Assembly (NCBI RefSeq): GCF_023072595.1
Contig: NZ_JALLGK010000002.1
Location: 124,001-188,000, forward strand
Direction: 5' to 3'
Length of the DNA: 64,000 nucleotides
Source of the DNA: Streptomyces sp. XM4193
GTDB lineage: Bacteria; Actinomycetota; Actinomycetes; Streptomycetales; Streptomycetaceae
Shown: positions 23,123 to 30,329 of the stretch, piece after piece
Layout of the letters: each line of letters starts with the position of its first letter
How positions within the stretch are numbered: the stretch's first letter is position 1
Position numbers and translations under genes: made by a program
The notes under the pieces: generated by a model
What the model was told of the DNA's origin: nothing
Seen by the model: only the letters and a program-made list of their open reading frames with translations
Database searches by the model: none

Positions 23123-23916
23123 GACGACTCCGTGGCGGACTCGATGAGGTGGCGCACGAGAGCGATCAGGGCCTGCACCGAGGAGGTGTGGTCCCGTGCG
23201 TCGCAGTTCACCACCGGCGTGTGGGGGAGCAGGTCGAGGGCGTCGTGGAGATCCTCGTACGCGTGCAGGGGGCTGTTGGGGAAGTGGTTGACGGCGACCG
23301 CGAACGGCAGGTCCAGATCCTCCAGATGACCCAGTGCGTCGAAGGAAGCCTCCAGGTCCCGGGTGTCGATGAGTGCGAGCGCGCCGAGTGCGCCCTTGGC
23401 CAAGTCCCGCCAGGCGGGCAGGAACCGCTGCTGGCCGGGGGTGCCGAAGAGATAGAGGACGAGTTCGTCGCCGAGCGTCATCCGGCCGAAGTCGAGTGCC
23501 ACCGTGGTGGTCTTCTTGTGCGAGGCCGCGGTGTCCACCCGGGCGCCCGCCTTGGTCATGGTCGCCTCGGTGGAGAGCGGCCTGATCTCGGAGACCGTGC
23601 CGATCAGCGTGGTCTTGCCGACTCCCAGCGGTCCCACGACGAGGATCTTCGCGGCACCGGTGACGGTGGGGCGGACGTACTGCTCGGCGGCCGGTGCGGC
23701 GGTGTGCGCCGGGCCGGGGTCCGCCGGGCCTGCGGGGCGCGCGGCGTGCCGGCCCCCGGGGTGCTCGGCGAGCGGTTCGGACGGCGCGGTGCGGGACATT
23801 GCGGCGACCTCCGGTGCCGGTGCGGCGGGGCGGGTCCAGGGCGTGGGCTCGGTCCGTGAGCCGGGCGCGCCGGACCGGCCGTCGCCCGGAGTGTCACAGG
23901 CGGCTTTCGAGCCCAT
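23119..23916 (-). CDS. cvnD: Conservon small GTP-binding protein
   Basis: A Ras/Gtr-like GTPase of the conservon switch. From ATG 23916 it has 265 residues: about 88 residues of Pro/Ala-rich leader, then KILVVGPLGVGKTTLIG (P-loop near 95-103), FGTPGQQRFLPAWRDLAKGA (switch II; the usual DTPGQ begins with Phe-Gly here) and VNHFP in place of NKxD. The start overlaps cvnC by 23 nt and is preceded by AAAGG; ATG 23799 would give a shorter protein nearer the typical length. Conservons are membrane-associated signalling complexes that include this GTPase. Confidence 0.93.
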   Translation of the reverse strand: MGSKAACDTPGDGRSGAPGSRTEPTPWTRPAAPAPEVAAMSRTAPSEPLAEHPGGRHAARPAGPADPGPAHTAAPAAEQYVRPTVTGAAKILVVGPLGVGKTTLIGTVSEIRPLSTEATMTKAGARVDTAASHKKTTTVALDFGRMTLGDELVLYLFGTPGQQRFLPAWRDLAKGALGALALIDTRDLEASFDALGHLEDLDLPFAVAVNHFPNSPLHAYEDLHDALDLLPHTPVVNCDARDHTSSVQALIALVRHLIESATESS

Positions 23917-24250
23917 CGAGAACCTTTCTCAGCAGCACTACATCGTTGCGGGCGGTGGGAGCGGCGGGCGGACGCACCAGCGCGAGCCCCCACTCCACCA
24001 GGTCCGCGAGCAACACCTGTACGACGGAAGGGGGTTGGCCCAGGTGGGCCGAGACCTCGGCGACGGAGAGCATGCCCTGGCAGTGCCGCAGGATCCTGCG
24101 GTACTCGGGTTGCAGCGTCGGCGGGGGCGGCACCTCGGAAGCCGTCACCAACGACTCCCAGGGCAGCACCTCACCCTTCGCCCCCGCCCGGCCGCCGGTG
24201 ATGACGTACGGACGGACGGCGGAACTGGTCTGCTCCTCCCAGCCGCTCAT
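23894..24250 (-). CDS. cvnC: Conservon DUF742 protein
   Basis: A 118-residue DUF742 protein with the typical order: VRPYVITGGRAG near the start, a winged-helix-like core (RHCQGMLSVAEVSAHLGQPPSVVQVLLADLVEWGL) and a hydrophobic end VLLRKVLDGLESRL. It is conserved as the third gene of conservons, between the Roadblock and GTPase genes, and is thought to link them. Its ATG overlaps the cvnB stop by 4 nt. Confidence 0.93.
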   Translation of the reverse strand: MSGWEEQTSSAVRPYVITGGRAGAKGEVLPWESLVTASEVPPPPTLQPEYRRILRHCQGMLSVAEVSAHLGQPPSVVQVLLADLVEWGLALVRPPAAPTARNDVVLLRKVLDGLESRL

Positions 24251-24693
24251 GACGACTGCGGTAGCGCATCCCGGGGCTCACTGCTCAGATGGCTGCCGAT
24301 CTTCGCCACCAGCAACTGCATCTGCTGCGCCACCAGCGCCACATCGGCCTCCAGATCGGTGGCCACCCCCAGGTGCGCGCCGACTCCGGCGGAGGTGAAG
24401 AGGACGAATCCGTACTCGGACTCCAGCATCAACTGCCGTACGCCCGCGCCCTCTCCGAAGAGCAGCCCCACCGTGGAGCGCCCGGTCATCGTCATCGCCG
24501 CGCAGGCGGCGGAGAGCGACTCGGCCTCCGCGACGCTCAGATCGGCGACCGAGCCGGTCAGCCCCTGCGCCGAGGCGTGCCCCAGCCGTAGGCCGTCCTC
24601 GGACACGACCACCGCGTGTCTCACGCCGGGTATCTCGGTCAGCGGGCGCAGCATCCAGCCCAGATCGGGAAGCCGGGTAATGATTCCGCTCAC
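24247..24693 (-). CDS. cvnB: Conservon Roadblock/LC7 protein
   Basis: A 148-residue Roadblock/LC7-domain protein. The fold is seen in LTEIPGVRHAVVVSEDGLRLG, the helix LSVAEAESLSAACAAMTMTGRSTVGLLFGEG, and the strands YGFVLFTSAGVGAHLGV followed by DLEADVALVAQQMQLLVAKIG. Roadblock proteins commonly act as regulators or scaffolds for small GTPases, here presumably CvnD. It overlaps the cvnA stop by 4 nt. Confidence 0.94.
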   Translation of the reverse strand: MSGIITRLPDLGWMLRPLTEIPGVRHAVVVSEDGLRLGHASAQGLTGSVADLSVAEAESLSAACAAMTMTGRSTVGLLFGEGAGVRQLMLESEYGFVLFTSAGVGAHLGVATDLEADVALVAQQMQLLVAKIGSHLSSEPRDALPQSS

Positions 24694-26810
24694 GGTTGGT
24701 CTCCGTAGGGGTGCGGGGAGTGGTCAGGGAGGGGAGGGTGCGGGTTCGGTGGCACCCTCGGTGCCGCAGCCCGCCGGGAGGGCGGTGCGTAGGGATCGGG
24801 GGTGGGCTGGGGCGGCTCGCTCTCCGGGCGGTGCGGGATCTGCGGGGGTTGGGCCGGGCGGTTCCGCTCGGCGGTGCGGCTCTCGGGCACCGCGAGCTCG
24901 CCGCCGCGGGGCTCCGCCAGCTCGGCGCGACCGCGCCGGGTGCCGGAGAGCACGCTGGCCACCGAGGCACGGGCCGCCTCCGGGGTCCAGTCGTCCTGCG
25001 GCGGAGGCGGCTGCGGCGGACCGAAGGCGTCGAACGCGCTGGTGGGCCGCGGCATCCGGCCGGGCACCGGGCGCGGCTCCGAACCGGGCTCCCGGCGACG
25101 GCTGCGCCGCTTGGGCAGTCCGCTGGAGGTGGCGGTCTGTTCGCCGTCCGGGCCCGGTGCCCCGCCGGCCTCGTCCTGGCGGAGGTGGTCGGGCTGCGGA
25201 CGGGCGGACCGCGAGGGCAGCGCGTCGGGTCGGGCGGGCGGCAGCGGTGCGGAGGTCGAGGCGCGCTGGCGCACCGGGAGGTAGGGGGCGGCCGGTGCCT
25301 GTCCGGAGTCCGGCGCGGAGCTGCCGGCGTACGGGTCGGGTTCGGTGCGCGGGCCGGCGGGGTCGGCGTACGCGGCGGGTTCGGGCCGACGGTGGGCGGG
25401 CGGCTCGGGTCGGGCCGCTCCCGGCCCGGCGTACGGGTCGGCGGGACGCGGCTGCCGGTCGTACGGCGACGGCTCGGCGTACGGGGACGGTTCGGCGTAC
25501 GGGGACGGTTCGGCCGGCGGGCGCGGAGCCTCCTCGCGCGGGTGCGGGTGGGAGCCGGTGCGCTCGCGCGCGGGCTCCTCGTGGCGACCGCCGAGCGAGG
25601 AGCCGCCGGGGGCCGGACCGTCGAGGGGCGAGCCGGCGGGCGCGGAGCCGCTGTGGGGCGAACCGCCCTGGTGGGCCTGCGGGTTCTCCTCCCGGCGGGG
25701 CTCGCGGGACAGTGGCTCGGTGAGCAGCCGGTGCGGTACGAACACCACGGCGCGGGTGCCTCCGTACGCCGAGGCGCCGGTCAGCTCCACGTTCAGACCC
25801 AGCTCGCGCGACCAGCGTCCGACGCAGGCCAGGCCCAGTCGCGGCACCGCGCCCAGCGTCGCCAGGTCCACATCGTCGCGCAGCTGGCCGACGGCCAGTT
25901 GGAGCGTGTCCGGCGGCATGCCGAGGCCGGCGTCGTCGATCTCGACGACCGCGCCGGCGCCGACCTCGCGCACCGTCACCACGACCTGGGTGCTGGAGGG
26001 GGAGAACACCGTGGCGTTCTCCAGGAGTTCGGCGATGGCGTGCATCATGCCCTCGACGGCCGGGGGCACCGCGTGCAGTGTCTGGCCGCCGTGCACCTCC
26101 ACCCGGCCGAACTCGACGATCCGCGACTGGGCGCCGCGCACGCAGTCGTAGAGCGATACCGGTCGCGACTCGCGCCGGGCGGGCCAGATGCCGCACATGA
26201 CCAGAAGCGTCTGCGCCTTTCGGGTCATCTGCGCCGCCGCGTGGTCGGCGCGCATGACCTCGGTCATCAGCCTCGGATCGCTGATGATCTTCTCGACGCT
26301 GTCCAGCACCTGGAGTTGGACGGTGGCCATCGCGTGCATGTTGCGGGCGACCGACTCGAAGGCCGCCTGCACGGAGTCGCGCAACGCGCGCTCGCGGCGC
26401 ACCGCCTCGTCCGAGCCGAGCGCGTCGACGACGGTGGCCAGCGCCTGGCTGAAGTCTTCACCGACGACTGCCGGCGGCGTCAACTGCCCGGGTACGCCGT
26501 CCAGTCGGCGGCCTCCGCGCACCCGCCGGGAGATCTCCGGCATCCGTACGGACGCGAGATGCCGCAGCTCGCTCGCGCGTGCCGCCGCGAGTGCCGCGGC
26601 GCGCTCCTCGCGCTGAACGGTCCCGCGGGCGGTTTCGCGCAGCCGCAGTGCCCAGCCGAGGAGGAGCGCCGCGAGCGCGGCACACCCTCCCGCCAGACCT
26701 CCCGCGAGCCCGCCGCCGGCAGCGAAGACCGCCGCCGCCGCGCAGCCGATGGCGAGGACACCGGTAAGGAGCCACCACCTTCCCCGGTTTGCCAACAGCC
26801 GACTCAGCAC
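24690..26810 (-). CDS. cvnA: Conservon membrane sensor histidine kinase-like protein
   Basis: A 706-residue membrane sensor. GTG 26810 is 10 nt after GGGAG and gives a start VLSRLLANRGRWWLLTGVLA. Two membrane segments cover about residues 12-55. Next are a helical dimerisation region with DHAAAQMTRKAQTLLVMCG and a HATPase domain: ELLENATVF (N box), EIDDAGLGMP (G1 box) and a C-terminal Gly-rich turn, ending near residue 360. The last 340 residues are Pro/Arg/Ala-rich and disordered, with repeated PYAEPS units near 440-460. It starts the operon cvnA-B-C-D-E plus P450. Confidence 0.94.
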   Translation of the reverse strand: MLSRLLANRGRWWLLTGVLAIGCAAAAVFAAGGGLAGGLAGGCAALAALLLGWALRLRETARGTVQREERAAALAAARASELRHLASVRMPEISRRVRGGRRLDGVPGQLTPPAVVGEDFSQALATVVDALGSDEAVRRERALRDSVQAAFESVARNMHAMATVQLQVLDSVEKIISDPRLMTEVMRADHAAAQMTRKAQTLLVMCGIWPARRESRPVSLYDCVRGAQSRIVEFGRVEVHGGQTLHAVPPAVEGMMHAIAELLENATVFSPSSTQVVVTVREVGAGAVVEIDDAGLGMPPDTLQLAVGQLRDDVDLATLGAVPRLGLACVGRWSRELGLNVELTGASAYGGTRAVVFVPHRLLTEPLSREPRREENPQAHQGGSPHSGSAPAGSPLDGPAPGGSSLGGRHEEPARERTGSHPHPREEAPRPPAEPSPYAEPSPYAEPSPYDRQPRPADPYAGPGAARPEPPAHRRPEPAAYADPAGPRTEPDPYAGSSAPDSGQAPAAPYLPVRQRASTSAPLPPARPDALPSRSARPQPDHLRQDEAGGAPGPDGEQTATSSGLPKRRSRRREPGSEPRPVPGRMPRPTSAFDAFGPPQPPPPQDDWTPEAARASVASVLSGTRRGRAELAEPRGGELAVPESRTAERNRPAQPPQIPHRPESEPPQPTPDPYAPPSRRAAAPRVPPNPHPPLPDHSPHPYGDQP

Positions 26811-26871
26811 TGGGACGTGGCTCCCTTCCAGGGTGGACGCGACCGCCCCCGACACGGACGCGGGCGTTCCG

Positions 26872-26913
26872 ATCCTAAAAGCAACATACGAACTTAGGGC
26901 TACAGTTCGACAA
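26872..26913 (-). promoter_or_regulatory. Conservon promoter region with palindrome
   Basis: An unusually A/T-rich patch 60-100 nt before cvnA. On the minus strand TTGTCG (26908-26913) precedes TATGTT (26883-26888) by 19 nt, and a second -10-like TAGGAT lies at 26872-26877. Overlapping them is a perfect inverted repeat CGAACT-n9-AGTTCG (26889-26909), a plausible operator. The AraC-type gene starts 260 nt away on the other strand. Confidence 0.5.
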
Positions 26914-27090
26914 CTATCGGTGGCGCGCGCATCGGAGTACACCCCGCTCGTGACATTCGTCAGCGGGACCAAGTTGCCCCGCAGTCACCGGAGTTGGCCC
27001 TGACCTGCGTGAACACCGCCGCTGTGGGCGGTTGTCGGGCCGCGGACAGGGCGTCCGGCTGTCACCGCGCGTACCCGTGGCCGCCGGGCC

Positions 27091-27096
27091 TAATCT
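27091..27096 (+). promoter_or_regulatory. Possible -10 element of the AraC-type gene
   Basis: TAATCT on the plus strand, followed by GGAGAAG, would give a leader of about 70 nt. The same string TAATCTGGAG occurs at the glyS -10. The -35 is not clear. Confidence 0.35.
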
Positions 27097-27171
27097 GGAG
27101 AAGCAGGAAGCGGCAGCCGGGGTCGACCACGGACCCGGCGGCTCCGCCGTCTCGCTCAGGGAGAGTGCACC

Positions 27172-27933
27172 GTGTCGCCGCAGGACCGCACCCGGCAGTA
27201 CCGGGAACGCCCGTCCCGCTACGGGGGCGGAGCGGTCCTGTGGAGCAGCGCCGGGGGTGGCAGCCCCGGCCTGGTGCTGCCGGACGGCTGCATGGACCTC
27301 ATCTGGCACGAGGCCGCCGAGGCCCTGTACGTCGCCGGGCCGGACGCGCGGGCCCGGCCCACCGGTGCGGCGGTGCCGGGCACGGGCTGGGCGGGGGTGC
27401 GTTTCGCGCCCGGCGCCGCGCCCGCGCTCTTCAAGGTCCCCGCCCACCGGCTCCGGAACCGGCTGGTGCCGCTGGACGCGCTGCTCCCCGCCGAGCGGGT
27501 CCGCCGGCTCACCGGACGGATCGCCGGAGCCTCCTCGCCCGCAGCGGCACTGGAAGGGGTGGCGCTGCGCCTCGGCGAGGACGCGTCCGCCGCCGACCCG
27601 CTCTGCCCCGAGCTGGTCGAGGGGCTGAACCGGCAGTGCTCGGTCGCCGACCTGGCCCGCCACTGCGGGCTCGGCGAACGCCAGCTGCACCGCCGGTCGT
27701 TGGACGCCTTCGGCTACGGGCTGGGCACTCTCGGCCGGATCCTGCGGTTCCAGCGCGCGCTCTCGCTCGCCGCCGCCGGATCACCTCTGGCCGAGGTGGC
27801 GCACGAGGCCGGCTACGCGGACCAGCCGCACCTCACCCGGGACGTCAGAGCCCTGACCGGCCTCCCGCCCACGGCGCTGCTCGCCGTCCGGGACGCGGAC
27901 CGCGCCGGGCCCCCGTCCCGCCGCGCGCCCTGA
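27172..27933 (+). CDS. AraC-family transcriptional regulator
   Basis: A 253-residue regulator starting at GTG 27172 after GGGAGA. The N-terminal 150 residues hold a sensing fold of the type seen in many actinobacterial AraC proteins, with PGLVLPDGCMDLIWH near 33 and RPTGAAVPGTGWAGVRFAPG. The C-terminal half is a double helix-turn-helix: CSVADLARHCGLGERQLHRRSLDAFGYG and PLAEVAHEAGYADQPHLTRDVRALTGLPPTAL. The inducer is unknown. Its position, divergent from the conservon and upstream of the molybdenum hydroxylase genes, makes either a possible target. Confidence 0.88.
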   Translation: MSPQDRTRQYRERPSRYGGGAVLWSSAGGGSPGLVLPDGCMDLIWHEAAEALYVAGPDARARPTGAAVPGTGWAGVRFAPGAAPALFKVPAHRLRNRLVPLDALLPAERVRRLTGRIAGASSPAAALEGVALRLGEDASAADPLCPELVEGLNRQCSVADLARHCGLGERQLHRRSLDAFGYGLGTLGRILRFQRALSLAAAGSPLAEVAHEAGYADQPHLTRDVRALTGLPPTALLAVRDADRAGPPSRRAP

Positions 27934-28114
27934 CCCGAGCCGCACCGCGCGGGCCGGTGCGGCGGTGCGAGGTGCGGCGGCCCGCCGCGCAGGTCGCGGA
28001 GGCCGGGCGCGACGCGCAGCCGGGCGGCGCCCGCGGACCGAATCCCGACCGCGGCCCGGATCCCGGCCCCGGCCCGAACCCCGCCCGGCCCGGGGCGCCG
28101 GTGCGCCGGTGCGC

Positions 28115-28663
28115 TCACCCCAGCGGGGCGAAGAGCGAGACCGTGTTGCCGTCCGGGTCCCGGACGAGCGCATACCGCTGGCCCCAGAAGGCGTCCCACG
28201 GTTCCTTCTCGCCCGGGTGCCCGGCGGCTGTCAGCTCGGCGTAGGTGCGGTCCACGCCCTCCGGGCCGTCGCAGAGGAAAGCCAGGCTCACCCGGCCCTC
28301 GCCCGAGGGCTCGCCGTCCGGTGTGATCGAGGCGATCAACTCCTCGCTGTCCCAGGCCACTCGCACCCCGCCCGGGCCCACCGCCTCGACGTGGTCCTGG
28401 TCCTCGACTCCCTCCGGGACGTCCAGTCCGAGCCGCCGGTAGAAGGCGAGCGCCGCAGCCATGTCACCGGTGACCATGCCGATCATGTCCAGTCGCGGTG
28501 CCGCTCCCGCGGTCCCTGCCTCGCCGCCGCCCGGCGCCGCGACGTTCGCTGCCGTCCCACCGGCATCCGCGGTGGCTGTCGTGCTCGTGCCCGTCGTGCC
28601 TCTTGCGCCGGCCGTCGCGCCGGCCGTGTCGGTGGTGCTGGTGTTCGTGCGGTTCGTGTCCAT
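28115..28663 (-). CDS. VOC-family (glyoxalase/bleomycin-resistance fold) protein
   Basis: A 182-residue protein from ATG 28663. The VOC domain occupies residues 58-182, with LDMIGMVTGDMAAALAFYRRLGLDVPEG at its start and YALVRDPDGNTVSLFAPLG at its end. The first 55 residues are a Thr/Ala/Gly-rich run (such as TNTSTTDTAGATAG) with no domain and no ribosome site before the ATG, so translation may start later, for example at the Met near 61. The substrate is unknown. It is divergent from the molybdenum hydroxylase operon. Confidence 0.8.
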   Translation of the reverse strand: MDTNRTNTSTTDTAGATAGARGTTGTSTTATADAGGTAANVAAPGGGEAGTAGAAPRLDMIGMVTGDMAAALAFYRRLGLDVPEGVEDQDHVEAVGPGGVRVAWDSEELIASITPDGEPSGEGRVSLAFLCDGPEGVDRTYAELTAAGHPGEKEPWDAFWGQRYALVRDPDGNTVSLFAPLG

Positions 28664-28812
28664 GAGGGGCACGCTACGAGCGCGCGGCGGCGGTCGTCTT
28701 GAACGATTCGGACATCCGGGGGGACCCGCGCGGCACGCCCCCGCATCGGCGAGATTCCGCCGGCCCGGCCCTAGTGTCGGGGCGGACCACCCCCTGCCCC
28801 AGCGAGGATCAG

Positions 28813-29319
28813 ATGGACCGCGACATCGAGCTCAGGGTCGATCGAGAGACCCACGCCGTACGAGTCGACACCCGCACCACACTGCTCGACCTGCTGCGGG
28901 ACCGGCTCGGCAACATGTCCCCCAAGAAGGGCTGCGACCACGGCCAGTGCGGCGCCTGCACGGTGCTGGTCGACGGCCGCCGCACGCTCAGCTGCCTGCT
29001 GCTCGCCGCCCAGGCGTCCGAGACCGAGGTCGTCACGGCCGCCGGACTCGCGCCGGGCGGTGAACCGCACCCGGTCCAGCAGGCGTTCCTGGACCACGAC
29101 GGCTACCAGTGCGGCTACTGCACCCCCGGCCAGATCTGCTCCGGCGTCGGTGTGCTCGCGGAGATGGCGCGGGACGAGCCCAGCCATGTCACCGAGGACC
29201 TCACCGCCCCGGTCGCACCGGACCGCGAGGAGCTCAAGGAGCGGATGAGCGGCAACCTCTGCCGCTGCGGCGCCCACCCCGGCATTATCGACGCACTCGA
29301 AGAGGCGGCCCGGAAGTGA
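28813..29319 (+). CDS. Molybdenum hydroxylase, [2Fe-2S] subunit (PaoA/XdhC-like)
   Basis: The electron-transfer subunit of a three-part aldehyde oxidoreductase/xanthine dehydrogenase-type enzyme. The 168-residue product carries the plant-ferredoxin cluster motif KKGCDHGQCGACTVLVDGR with a later Cys in LSCLLLA, and the helical domain cluster GYQCGYCTPGQICSG with NLCRCGAHPGI. There is no Tat signal, so the complex is cytosolic. ATG 28813 follows GAGGATC. The stop overlaps the next gene's GTG, so the set is translationally coupled. A TAGTGT hexamer at 28772-28777 may be the -10. Confidence 0.94.
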   Translation: MDRDIELRVDRETHAVRVDTRTTLLDLLRDRLGNMSPKKGCDHGQCGACTVLVDGRRTLSCLLLAAQASETEVVTAAGLAPGGEPHPVQQAFLDHDGYQCGYCTPGQICSGVGVLAEMARDEPSHVTEDLTAPVAPDREELKERMSGNLCRCGAHPGIIDALEEAARK

Positions 29320-30329
29320 AGGAATTCAGCTACACGCGCCCCGACAGCGCGGAGGCGGCCGTCGCGGCCGTCGCACAGGACCCGGACGCCGTCTATCTCG
29401 CCGGCGGCACCAACCTCGTCGACCATCTCAAGCTCGGTGTCGCCACACCGGGTTCGCTCGTCGACGTCTCCCGGCTGCCGCTGGACGAGGTGGAGCCGAC
29501 ACCGGACGGCGGGCTGCGCATCGGCGCCACCGCCCGCAACAGCGACCTCGCCGCCCACCCGTACGTGCGGCGCCACTGTCCGCTGCTCGCCCGCGCGCTC
29601 CTCGCCGGGGCGAGCGGGCAGATCCGCAATGTCGCCACCACCGCGGGCAACCTGCTCCAGCGCACCCGCTGCGGCTACTTCCAGGACCCGGACGCCCGCT
29701 GCAACAAGCGCAGGCCGGGCGCCGGTTGCGCGGCGCAGGAGGGCTGGACGCGCTACCACGCGATCCTCGGCACCTCCGAGCACTGCCTGGCGGCCCACCC
29801 CTCCGACATGGCCGTCGCCCTCGCCGCGCTGGACGCGGTGGTCGTCGTACAGGGCCGGGAGGGCGAGCGGCGGGTGCCGCTGACGCACTTCCACCGGCTG
29901 CCGGACGACCGCCCCGACCTCGAAACGGTCCTGGAACACGGCGAGTTGGTCACCGCGGTCGAGGTCCCCCCGCTGCCGTACGCCGACCGCTCCGCCTACC
30001 GCAAGGTGCGCGACCGCGCCTCCTACGCCTTCGCCCTGGTCTCCGTCGCCGCAGCGCTGGACGTGCGCGACGGGCGCGTCGCCGGTGTGCGGCTCGCCCT
30101 CGGCGGCGTCGGGACGGTGCCCTGGCGCGCGAGCGTCGCCGAGGAGGCGCTGGTCGGCGGACCGGCCACCGAAGAGGCGTACCGCGAGGCGCTGTTGGCG
30201 GAGCTCGCGCAGGCGAGCCCGCGGGAGGACAACGCCTTCAAGATCCCGATGGCCCGCTCCACCGCCGTCTCCGTGCTCCGCCAACTCACCCAGGACCCGT
30301 CGCCGGCGGGTCGGAGGGACCAGCCGTGA
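29316..30329 (+). CDS. Molybdenum hydroxylase, FAD subunit with [4Fe-4S] insert (PaoB-like)
   Basis: A 337-residue FAD subunit passing electrons from the iron-sulfur subunit to an acceptor. The FAD-binding motif YLAGGTNLVDHLKLGV lies near 25-45, a second flavin block GQIRNVATTAGNLLQRTRC near 105-125, and the C-terminal CO-dehydrogenase flavoprotein domain follows (YRKVRDRASYAFALVSVA). The segment RCGYFQDPDARCNKRRPGAGC has the extra cysteines that in PaoB-type proteins bind an additional [4Fe-4S] cluster. GTG 29316 overlaps the upstream stop; its own stop overlaps the next GTG. Confidence 0.93.
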   Translation: MKEFSYTRPDSAEAAVAAVAQDPDAVYLAGGTNLVDHLKLGVATPGSLVDVSRLPLDEVEPTPDGGLRIGATARNSDLAAHPYVRRHCPLLARALLAGASGQIRNVATTAGNLLQRTRCGYFQDPDARCNKRRPGAGCAAQEGWTRYHAILGTSEHCLAAHPSDMAVALAALDAVVVVQGREGERRVPLTHFHRLPDDRPDLETVLEHGELVTAVEVPPLPYADRSAYRKVRDRASYAFALVSVAAALDVRDGRVAGVRLALGGVGTVPWRASVAEEALVGGPATEEAYREALLAELAQASPREDNAFKIPMARSTAVSVLRQLTQDPSPAGRRDQP

